64,000 bases of DNA from Craspedostauros australis. Its lineage: Eukaryota; Bacillariophyta; Bacillariophyceae; Mastogloiales; Achnanthaceae. Of the stretch, positions 56,001 to 64,000 are shown piece after piece; within the stretch, counting starts at the first letter, position 1, and every line of letters starts with the position of its first letter. The DNA lies in NCBI GenBank assembly GCA_026770025.1, contig JAMXDE010000005.1, positions 1,178,001 through 1,242,000 of the forward strand, given 5' to 3'. The notes beneath the pieces were generated by a model. It saw nothing but the letters and a program-made list of their open reading frames with translations, had not been told where the DNA came from and did not search any database. A program made the translations under genes and the position numbers.

Positions 56001-57190
56001 GCGATGGTAGACACGATGGCAGGGATGATTGTGTCAAACATTCGATGCGCCACCATCTCTGCTCTTACACCCAGGGATGGGCAATGATGATGGCCGCGGC
56101 GATGGCAGGATGATTGTGCCGAACATTCGATGCGTCACCATCTCTGCTCCTTCACTCATGGATCAGCAAGGATGATGGCAGTCACGATGGCAGTGACGAT
56201 GGTGCCGAACATTCGATGCGCCACCATCTCTGATCCTCCACTCATGGATTGGCAAGGACGATGGCCGTGGTGATGGTAGACACGATGGCAGGGATGATTG
56301 TGTCGAACATTTGATGCGCCACCATCTCTGCTCCTCCACCCAGGGAGCGGCAATGATGATGGCCGCGGCGATGGCAGGATGATTGTGCCGAACATTCGAT
56401 GCGCCACCATCTCTGCTCCTTCACTCATGGATCCGCAACAACGATGGCAGTCACGATGGCAGTGACGATGGTGGGGAACATTCGATGCGCCACCATCTCT
56501 GCTCCTTCACCCATGGATCGGCAAGGACAATGGCAGTCACGATGGCAGTGACGATGGTGGGGAACATTCGATGCGTCACCATCTCTGCTCCTCCACCCAG
56601 GGATCGGCAATGATGATGGCCGCGGCGATGGCAGTGACGATGGTGCCGAACATTCGATGCGTCACCATCTCCGATCCTCCACCCAGGGATCGGCAAGGAC
56701 GATGGCGGCGGCGATGGTAGACACGATGGCAGGGATGATTGTGTCGAACATTCGATGCGCCACCATCTCTGCTCCTCCACCCAGGGAGCGGCAATGATGA
56801 TGGCCGCGGCGATGGCAGTGACGATCGCGCGGAACATTCGATGCGTCACCATCTCCGATCCTCCACCCAGGGATCGGCAAGGACGATGGCCGCGGCGATG
56901 GTAGACACGATGGCAGGGATGATTGTGCCAAACATTCGATGCGCCACCATCTCTGCTCTTCCACTCATGGATCGGCAGGGATGATGGCAGTCACGATGGC
57001 AGGGACGATCGCGCGGAACATTTGATGCGCCGCCATCGCTCCTCCTCCATCACCCATGGATCAGCAAGGACGGCAGTAGCAGTGATAATGGCGACGATCG
57101 TGCGGAACATTCGATGCGCTGCCATCTCTGCTCTTCCTTCACCCATGGATCGGCAGCGACGATGGCAGTGGCGATGGCAGCGACGATCGC
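53080..57190. repeat. Satellite array, 86-bp unit, about 48 copies
   Basis: About 4.1 kb of head-to-tail units with the core CGAACATTCGATGCGCCACC followed by ATCTCTGCTCCTCC and a CATGGATCGGCAACGACGAT block. Unit length is 86 bp in the well-kept central part (about 53.4-54.9 kb) and varies further right. The right third uses more GGCCGCGGCGATGGCAGTGA variants. Since 86 = 3n+2, each frame cycles through all three phases every three units (258 bp), which gives long but meaningless open frames on both strands. No copies are seen outside the transposon. Confidence 0.95.
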
Positions 57191-57850
57191 GCGCGACAAA
57201 CCAATTCCTCACTGCGCGTCGGTTGTGGATGAATCGATGGCATCAGTGGGTTGCCACATCGGGAACGCGTCCTGTGCAGCAGAGACACGTCCGCTGCATG
57301 ATATTGCAGGCGCGGGATACTGATTGCTGGCGGCGGCGGCGGTGAAGGTAGTGTCCAAGCGTAGACTTGGCTATGGTTTCGTGTCCTGTCTCAAACAGAT
57401 TCAGGTTTACGCTGTTGAGGGGCACCTTGCTCATGCAACACAACCTGCAGCACCGGATGAGGAATATGAGATTTTGTGTGTGATGCATTGGTTACATGTT
57501 ATTGTGGGCACACTGATTGGAGCGATCACTGTGGCCATGTAGTAACCTGTGGCTGGTATGGATGCATGAAAGTGTAATGATGTATGCGATGATGTATGTG
57601 ATGATGTATGCGATGATGTATGCAATGATGGATGTGATGATGAGTGTGATGATGCCTTTGACGAATGCATGGAGGATGCCCTTGGTGTATGTAGCTGATG
57701 CATGAAGTGATGATGAAAGTGATGACGCATTTTGGGAAAGCTGGGAAAATGGACTTGATGTTGCGAGGGGATGGAAGGAGCGAGGGTATCACGAAGGTGC
57801 CAATGCAGATGTTAGAACTGACGTAACAGATGCACAGAATGAAGATTTTC
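57191..57850. other. Spacer with a GATGTATGCGAT mini-repeat
   Basis: The stretch 57575-57660 is a run of short GATG(T/A)(A/G)TG units (about 15-bp period). The rest holds no supported gene; it contains the 3' end region of the minus-strand partner gene. Confidence 0.6.
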
Positions 57851-59323
57851 TCAATCCTCATTGGCCCCCTGCGACTGATTTGACATGATCCCCACCAGAG
57901 CCGAAAGGCTAGCAGCAATGCTGGTCTGCTGCGCAATGACCTCGCGGTTGTGCTTGTCGATCTTCTCCTGTTGGAGAATCTGCTGGCAGTTCATTGCCTG
58001 AAGCATCTGTTCCTGTTGCTTCAGAGCAGCGAGAATGGGAGATTTGCCTGAGGAGGCTTCTGAATCTTCATTTTCCATTCTGTTTGAGGGGGTGGCCTTG
58101 CTCTGTTCCTGGCACACTTGAACTAGATCCACTGGCGCTGTGATGGAGCCAGTGGTCTTCTTGGTATCGAGTCTCTTCACCAGAGATGCGTGAGACTTCT
58201 GAATTGCATCCGCAAGGAGGAGTGTGTTTCGATGATCCTCCATTGCGTCCCTCAAGGTGGCTCTTGGTTTCCTCTCCTTCTTGCGACAAGGGGGTGGGGT
58301 CTTGGCTTTCGCTGTCTTCTCAACCTTGACGATGGTGTTGGACTTTGAGTTGGGAGCCACAAGGATTGGCCCTCGCTTCCCCAACATTTGCTCCAACATG
58401 TTTGCTGTCACCAGCTTCTCTTCGTCAGCTTGCACCTGTTGTTTGTGTTCATTGGTGTTGTACGAACAGAGGAGTTCATCCAATTCGGTCAACTTCTTGA
58501 GGTAGTCACTGTAGGGCTCGTTACCACCTGTGCGGTGTCCATGCGCCTGAATGTACCTGCGAACGAATACCATGAGGTATTCAAAGCGCTCAAGCAAGCC
58601 TCTTGACCGAGGAGGCTTCGTCAATCGCAACACTGACTTTGAAAAAAGATGATTGCTCACCGCCTTCCAGTATTGACCGGATGGAGCCAACCATGGCTTG
58701 GGGTCGTTTGCCCAGATGTAGGCCATCATGGTTGAATCAATGGGCCTGGGTGTCTCCAACCAAGGGTAGAAGGGAGGATCGTCCACACAGTACTCCAGGT
58801 AGAGATACACACGTGGTTTCCCTTTTGCAATTTTCTTGGTGCTGGACGGAGATTTGGAGTTTGCACGAGGCTTGGCGGTGGTGGAAGCCATGGCGATGCC
58901 TGATGATTTGGGGTTGGGGCTATTGTTGAGGCTGGCATGGAGGACAAGGGATCCCACGTCTTTCTCTGCAGCAGAGGCTGTGGAAGCGGCAACAGCACGG
59001 TAGGCCCTTGCAGCGCTTCTGGAATTGCGACGTCGAGTATCCGAAGGAAGGTCTGAGACAGATCCCCCAACTGATGACGCAAAGTTACAAGCACCAGTGT
59101 CGCCTCCCTCGTCCAGTAGTCCGCAGGGCAAGACAACGGGCCCTGTTGCTTTCTTGCCCAAGGAGAAGTCACGAGAGACACCCTGGACGGATTTGAAGGG
59201 AGAAACAGGACCAGCGACTGTCAAGGTGGCAGCCGAAGTGCCTGTCGGTGTGATGCTGTTGGCTTCATCGCTGTCATCAGAGGATAACATGCCAAGGAGA
59301 CTAGGCTGGAAGGGGGATGCCAT
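57851..59323 (-). CDS. Probable second (Myb/SANT-like partner) protein of the Harbinger element
   Basis: 490 aa from ATG 59323. S/T-rich N-terminus to about residue 160. The central block IWANDPKPWLAPSGQYWKAV...SRGLLERFEYLMVFVRRYI (about 205-265) has the tryptophan spacing and helices of a Myb/trihelix-like DNA-binding domain, though the match is weak. The C-terminus has a basic patch and a coiled coil (ILAALKQQEQMLQAMNCQQI...). Partner genes of this kind are known in PIF/Harbinger elements, where a Myb-like protein helps the transposase enter the nucleus and bind the ends. Here that role is inferred from being inside the same terminal repeats, opposite the transposase. Confidence 0.65.
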   Translation of the reverse strand: MASPFQPSLLGMLSSDDSDEANSITPTGTSAATLTVAGPVSPFKSVQGVSRDFSLGKKATGPVVLPCGLLDEGGDTGACNFASSVGGSVSDLPSDTRRRNSRSAARAYRAVAASTASAAEKDVGSLVLHASLNNSPNPKSSGIAMASTTAKPRANSKSPSSTKKIAKGKPRVYLYLEYCVDDPPFYPWLETPRPIDSTMMAYIWANDPKPWLAPSGQYWKAVSNHLFSKSVLRLTKPPRSRGLLERFEYLMVFVRRYIQAHGHRTGGNEPYSDYLKKLTELDELLCSYNTNEHKQQVQADEEKLVTANMLEQMLGKRGPILVAPNSKSNTIVKVEKTAKAKTPPPCRKKERKPRATLRDAMEDHRNTLLLADAIQKSHASLVKRLDTKKTTGSITAPVDLVQVCQEQSKATPSNRMENEDSEASSGKSPILAALKQQEQMLQAMNCQQILQQEKIDKHNREVIAQQTSIAASLSALVGIMSNQSQGANED

Positions 59324-59690
59324 GGTGGTTCGATGGTGTGGGGTATTGCTTGAAAGTCAGAAGGTGAAACGGCTGGAATGTAGTAAGATGAGAGATGGAG
59401 GTCAGGCAGGTTGGATGCTGTTGTGTTTGGAAATCCAAATCAGATGCAACAAAAGTCCGATGTGATGCCACGAGACCTTTTCCAGATGGAGTATGGGTGT
59501 CGTCGTCCTCTTTTTTGTTTGATGTCGCCGTGTGCCAACAAAAACGTTCGCACAAGGCGTAAAACGTGAAGGAGGCTAGGCTATTCCAAGAACAACGAAG
59601 ATGCGAACCGCAACCACTTCAGACGATATGATTGGAGAAAGAAATGTCGGCGTTCATACGTTACGCGTGGAGTTCGTATTTGGCGGGACT

Positions 59691-59749
59691 CTTCAAATTA
59701 CATGCCATGTCAAACGAAAGTTTCGTTTGACATGGCATGTAATTTGAAG
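59691..59749. repeat. 59-bp near-perfect hairpin (29-bp arms, 1-base centre)
   Basis: The left arm starts CTTCAAATTACATGCCATGT at 59691 and the right arm (59721-59749) is its exact reverse complement, with a single G at 59720 between. The outer part of the arm resembles the inner part of the element's right terminal repeat (GGGACTCATCAAATTACATG at 59809-59828), so the hairpin is probably two inverted subterminal copies of that sequence. Confidence 0.97.
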
Positions 59750-59807
59750 AAGCGAAATTCTCATCCACCCCCCCAAAGAAATGTCTCTATCAGGTTATTT
59801 TGGACCC

Positions 59808-59840
59808 TGGGACTCATCAAATTACATGCGATATCTCCCT
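59808..59840 (-). repeat. Right terminal inverted repeat of the Harbinger element
   Basis: Ends TGCGATATCTCCCT at 59840, the inverted copy of the left tip, followed by ATT. Confidence 0.85.
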
Positions 59841-61414
59841 ATTATTACTCATGATTCCCATGTTTAGAAAGCACACAGAAAACTGGTAACGTCGGCGAAG
59901 TCCTCGATTTGGGGTGACTTTCCATAATATGCCCTCATTGATATGCTTGGTCAGCGGAACCACGTCATGTGCTTATGGACCAGCGGATGAGGAAAGGCAC
60001 GGACTCGTCGATCTGTCACTCGGAACGGCACAAACCGGTGGAGAATCATTGGAGCCCGGGGAAAGGAACAGCTCTGGGTTTGGACGCATCTGGCCATAAA
60101 TAAAGGGACGAACAACGAATTTACACGTTGTTAGCGTCTTGTCACCGTGTACCTCCCAGCGTTCGTGGATTGATTTGAGTTGTGCCTTTCGTTGTCCTCC
60201 TCTGTCATGCGCCTCGAATACGAAAAGATCAACGACAGTGGATGATCCCAACTATGGAGTAGAGTACTTTACAGCTGAGCGGTGCCGAAACGCGCTTGGT
60301 AGTGAAGTGGAGTGGAGTGTAGTAGCGTGGAGTACGAGAAGAAAGGAAGAGAACACCGGCAAGCAACAAGAGCCAACAACAGCCAACAGAACATCGTGAT
60401 TCGCGACAAGACAGCGGACCGATGAACCGACGAACGGATGCACCAAGACAACCAACCAACCAAACACAGCAACCCAGCAATACATCACGGTAACCAAGGA
60501 GAGAGCACATTCTCATTACCCCATTCCTCTGCGCGGTACTCTCATCATCCATGTAACCACCATCGCGGTTGATGGTGTCGTCGTCCTCACCAAGCTCACA
60601 AAGCAAACGACAGCAAAGCAAACGGCAGCGTGTTTCGATGATACCAACGGAGAGCCGAATCCAAGAACACGAATACGAGTGCGCGTATCCACACGCGAAG
60701 ACACACAACAAACCATCACAACTGGGGATTCCAGCAAGAAGGCAGCCGCGAAACAGAAACACAAAGAACGAAAGCGGACGACTGCCATCGACTCGAAGTC
60801 CTCCCATAACGATACGAAAGCCCCGCCGCTACGTGCTTCCGCTTCTTCCGCCCTCCTCCCCGCATCCCCATTGCGACGCTGCTGCCGTGTTGAAAACGAC
60901 ACTGCTCTCCCACACGCCACCACACCACTAACAATACCCATACCCATACTCCTACTCCTACGAGCTACCACACCGTGTTCGCACGAGCTGCAAGTGGGTA
61001 TTACACAAACAGAGAGCGGTTCCAGCAGCTGTCGTTCTTTGTGCCGATTTCGCAGCACAAGGTCACAGAGGTCTTTTCCCTCGCATCTTTCCTCCCAAAA
61101 ACGATCACGCGGAGACAAGGGAGCACGGCGAGACGTTTGAAGAGAAAGATCGCGACCGCTCCGAAACCACCCACGGCGAACTCTGGCATACAGTAACTCG
61201 TACAATACCTACGAGCACCTGCCTGTCACACGGATACCATACTCGTACTCCAACGCCTTCCACAAGAGCAAGCGCAAACGCAGGCGAAAGCGCAAGGCAT
61301 CAAAGCAAAAGGAAGAGCAAAAGCTCGAGCAGAAACGAAGCCACAATCGCAGCAGCAGCTTCGAAGCATTCCACAGCTTATCGCACAAGCAGACCCACAA
61401 TCCGAAAGAATTCA
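59841..61414. other. Gene-free region between the Harbinger element and the TPR-like gene
   Basis: No gene with a domain. Between about 61.14 and 61.86 kb another plus frame is open without an ATG and overlaps the start of the next gene; its low-complexity K/R/S-rich content does not support a call. Confidence 0.4.
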
Positions 61415-62599
61415 ATGCTGGACACCATGGCAGCAATAGCAGCAACGGCGACGGCAACATCAGCGTCAACAGCAACGGTCGCAACGTCAGCCGGCGCTCC
61501 GTCGTTGGTGTCGATGCTGCAAAGTTCGCAGGTGCACTCTCAATCTCAATCGCCGCCATCGACAGCGGGGCAGGCTGCGATGCCCAACGTGGCGTCGCAC
61601 ATGACAGCAGCAGCCACAAGAAGCATAGCAACGACGTTGACAGCAGCGACACCGGTGATGTCCCTCGAATCCAGCCTTCTGAGCGACACCGGCAACGACC
61701 TCAACAGCAGGAGGCCGGCGGTGATCACGCCGCTATCCGTCGTTCTCTCTGCGACGCTGCTCAATTCCTCATACACGCAGATCCCCATCATACGACCATC
61801 GCCGACCATGTTCATCCAGCCACCCGCCAAAAGGGCACGCAAGATAAGGATCACGAGCGTTAATCGAGACATCGTGAAGCTCAACAACGACAGCATCGTG
61901 TGCTTGCAGATGGGCAACCCGACGGAGGCAATCAAGCTCCTCACGGAAGCATCGGCACTGCTCAACGTCCTCTTCGTGCAGCAACGGGGCTCTGGTGACA
62001 TCACCCATGAATCCTACAAGTACAATTGGGTGGACTTCTCCGCCGCCATCATCAACCGCCGCGCAACTTCGCAAACCAAATACCGTGCCAACGAGGGCTG
62101 CATCCCTTACCTCTTCCTGCGAGCGCTGAGAATTGCGAAAGCGTGCGAAGCCGATGGCGATGCCAACGATGGCAATGCCGGTGGCAGCAACACCAAGCGC
62201 GTGTGCCGCTGCGCGCATCACGACGCAAACGTCTGTCCCTGTGGCATTGCGTGGGTGGTCTGGTACAACCTCGCCATCTCCTGCCACATTCTGGGGTGCC
62301 GGTTGGGTGAGCGGGGACGCCAGTACTTGGACCGCGCCTACCATCTCTACGAAGTCGTGCGACGGCGAATCCTCTCGCAGACACCCTCCAAGGACTGGTC
62401 CACTCTGCTGATGGCGGTCTACAACAACCAGGGCTGCATATACCACGAGTGCGCCATGTACGATGAATCCAACACATGTCTAGCAAAATTGGAAACTGTC
62501 CTTTCCAACATGCCCGCCCACAGGGATGGCGCGGATTGGCAGGTCTTCTGCCTCAATTTGGCGCTGCTGCAGAAGCCAAAGCTGGCATGCGCCGCCTGA
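61415..62599 (+). CDS. TPR-like repeat protein
   Basis: 394 aa from ATG 61415. Residues 1-135 are low in complexity (A/T/S). From about residue 148 the protein is helical: INRDIVKLNNDSIVCLQMGNPTEAIKLLTEASALL is a TPR-like pair of helices, then after a linker with a C-rich stretch (CRCAHHDANVCPCG) come WVVWYNLAISCHILGCRLGERGRQYLDRAYHLYE and TLLMAVYNNQGCIYHECAMYDESNTCLAKLE, two more TPR-like units (W/N/G, Y-A pattern). Many proteins of this type are found in diatoms, generally of unknown role; TPRs bind other proteins. The C-rich insert could bind a metal but lacks a full finger pattern. No signal or membrane segment. Confidence 0.8.
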   Translation: MLDTMAAIAATATATSASTATVATSAGAPSLVSMLQSSQVHSQSQSPPSTAGQAAMPNVASHMTAAATRSIATTLTAATPVMSLESSLLSDTGNDLNSRRPAVITPLSVVLSATLLNSSYTQIPIIRPSPTMFIQPPAKRARKIRITSVNRDIVKLNNDSIVCLQMGNPTEAIKLLTEASALLNVLFVQQRGSGDITHESYKYNWVDFSAAIINRRATSQTKYRANEGCIPYLFLRALRIAKACEADGDANDGNAGGSNTKRVCRCAHHDANVCPCGIAWVVWYNLAISCHILGCRLGERGRQYLDRAYHLYEVVRRRILSQTPSKDWSTLLMAVYNNQGCIYHECAMYDESNTCLAKLETVLSNMPAHRDGADWQVFCLNLALLQKPKLACAA

Positions 62600-63629
62600 T
62601 ACAGGAGACAGACCCATCCAGAGAGGGAAATCTACTGCTCTCTGCCTCCATCGTATTCATATCCACAGCAACATGAATGCATTAACGAACGAACGAACGA
62701 ACAAAAGAATACGTGGTTCATCAATCGACTGATCCATCAATTCATTCCTCATGCCCTTCGATGCGTCGAAACTTTTGGGGCAAGCTCTCCGTACCAGTAC
62801 GCCTCGGTGATATCTTCGGCTACGAGCGCGGTACAGCATCCTGCGATAATACCATATGATGCATAATATAGCATAATACAGCATGATCTAATATGATGTG
62901 ACGATGTGATGGCGTCGTGCCCTCATGCGCATACGGCATGCTGGTCCCGAGGCGTCATTCCTCTCTCTCTCTCTCTCTTCTTGTGCCCAACGACAGGAGG
63001 AAAGTCATCTCCATCGTCAGTCTGTGTTGTTTCACTTCGAATATGTATGTATGTCGGTTTGAAAACAACGAAATGACATCCACTATTCTTCAAACAGTCA
63101 AACAATAAACTGCCTCGATCAGACATGCATATGAAAGCGCAAGAACCGATTGTTGATTTCGGTACAGGTTGGATCGAAGCAGTCGATGTTGTTGACACCA
63201 ACACACCATCTCTTGACACGACACGACAGAAGTGACAGCGCGCAAATCTTTTCGATGCACCTGCAACCTCCGCCTTCCACATCCATCACACACACACACC
63301 TGCCTCGGCATCTGCAACTGCATCGACGTCGACATCCACATCAGCAATCATTCATATTATACTCAAGAGGAGCACAGTCATCAGTTCAAGCATTGGCCTC
63401 AACAGTGCAACATCGTATAATAGCATCGTAGCATCGTAGCTACTCAAGAGTCGCAGCAGACGAGTTCGTCCAGATTTGTGCTGCTAGAGCCAGAACTGGA
63501 TTGCCAAATCTGAAAACGATCATTATCGTTGCGCCGGCTGCCAACGTCGCCGAGGAGACCTCGCCAGTAGCACTTGTGGCGAATACCGCCACCTCCGGAT
63601 CCCACACTCCATTCCACAACGAACGGAGG
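62600..63629. other. Intergenic region
   Basis: No supported gene. A CGAACGAACGAACAAA run is at 62686-62703, an ATGATAATAC/CATAATAT-type A+T-rich patch at 62845-62890 and a CT run at 62961-62978. Confidence 0.4.
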
Positions 63630-64000
63630 ATGCGTCGCTCTTCCCATCTGCCGCTGTGGTTCGCGTGCCTCCAGTTGCTCCCAGCAATTGTCACGGGACG
63701 GTTTGCGCTGACAGGCCCCGTGGTTTCGTTGACACTGCGAGAACGGGCCTCCGCATCCGCAGCAACATCAACATCAAGCAAGGATGATGGTGATGCTGAC
63801 AGCGATGAAGCCTCGAAGCGATGGCTGAACATGGACAGCCTTCATCCGACAGCGCTGTGGACGCTGGACAGCACGAGACGCCCGTTGCCGAATTGGTTCC
63901 CAGCCCTCAAATCTCTCAAGACCAATCTGGCGTACAGATACGACGATCTCAAGCGGATGCCGTCCTTCGTCGAGACGGACGCCGCCATCTCCACCAGCGT
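63630..64000 (+). CDS. 5' end of an unrecognised secreted or organelle protein, runs off the window
   Basis: From ATG 63630 the frame is open to the last base (about 123 codons seen). The first 40 residues (MRRSSHLPLWFACLQLLPAI...) form a signal peptide or a membrane anchor, followed by a S/A/D-rich linker and then WLNMDSLHPTALWTLDSTRR, LPNWFPALKSLKTNLAYRYD, which looks ordered and rich in aromatic residues. The family is not recognised. Confidence 0.55.
   Translation, partial: MRRSSHLPLWFACLQLLPAIVTGRFALTGPVVSLTLRERASASAATSTSSKDDGDADSDEASKRWLNMDSLHPTALWTLDSTRRPLPNWFPALKSLKTNLAYRYDDLKRMPSFVETDAAISTS

Larger units (their letters stand above)
51175..59840. mobile_element. Complete PIF/Harbinger DNA transposon, 8.7 kb, with internal satellite
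   Basis: Terminal inverted repeats start AGGGAGATATCGCA at 51175 and end TGCGATATCTCCCT at 59840 (14 bases exact, then imperfect over about 30). ATT stands directly outside on both sides (51172-51174 and 59841-59843), fitting the 3-bp target duplication of this superfamily. Inside are a DDE transposase on the plus strand, a probable Myb-like partner gene on the minus strand, and about 4.1 kb of satellite between them. The two-gene convergent layout is known for PIF/Harbinger elements. Both genes are open. Confidence 0.88.

Noticed and set aside
61141-61860. Open plus frame overlapping the start of the TPR-like gene (K/R- and S-rich)
   Set aside because: No start codon and no domain; the TPR-like frame explains the region better, although an upstream exon cannot be ruled out.

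Overview
The window looks like nuclear DNA of a diatom or a close ochrophyte relative. Two proteins start with a signal peptide whose cleavage site is followed by an aromatic residue (AEA|F at 36.6 kb, GHG|W at 32.1 kb), the bipartite plastid-targeting pattern of secondary red plastids. One of these is a solanesyl-diphosphate-synthase-type prenyltransferase. Genes are short and split by few small introns (about 80-330 nt) with GTAAGT/GTGAGT-type donors, and a Copia element sits at the left edge. Genus and species cannot be read from this.

Layout. 0-18 kb is a transposon-rich block: a Copia element cut by the window edge (1-3159), a tandem repeat (about 4.5-5.65 kb), a complete DNA transposon with about 170-bp terminal inverted repeats and a 4-bp ATAG target duplication (6186-12293), then a three-exon piggyBac-like transposase gene that also carries a PD-(D/E)XK nuclease domain (12404-17184), followed by small repeats. 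18-20.6 kb holds no gene I can support but has a cluster of palindromes at 19.73-19.85 kb.

20.6-49.4 kb is an ordinary host gene block: a secreted CIA30-like protein, a glutaredoxin-like protein lacking the active-site cysteine, an NmrA-like NAD(P)-binding protein, an ankyrin protein, two unrecognised proteins, a plastid membrane zinc-ribbon protein, a small mitochondrial-type protein, plastid prenyl diphosphate synthase, a DnaJ protein and a hexose-6-phosphate 1-epimerase-type mutarotase in divergent orientation, a Twinkle-type primase-helicase, and a TLC-domain membrane protein. For several of these the splice sites could be read directly and close in frame, which changes the C- or N-terminus relative to the longest open frame.

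51.17-59.84 kb is one complete PIF/Harbinger element: terminal inverted repeats, ATT flanking triplets, a DDE transposase, a second gene in the opposite direction that is probably the Myb-like partner, and between them a satellite of roughly 48 copies of an 86-bp unit; a near-perfect 59-bp hairpin built from the inner terminal-repeat sequence lies near the right end. The last 4 kb contains a TPR-like gene and the start of a gene that leaves the window.

The transposons do not form a pathway with the host genes. Within the host block the clearest functional theme is organelle biology (plastid prenyl chain synthesis, plastid membrane zinc ribbon, organellar DNA replication helicase).
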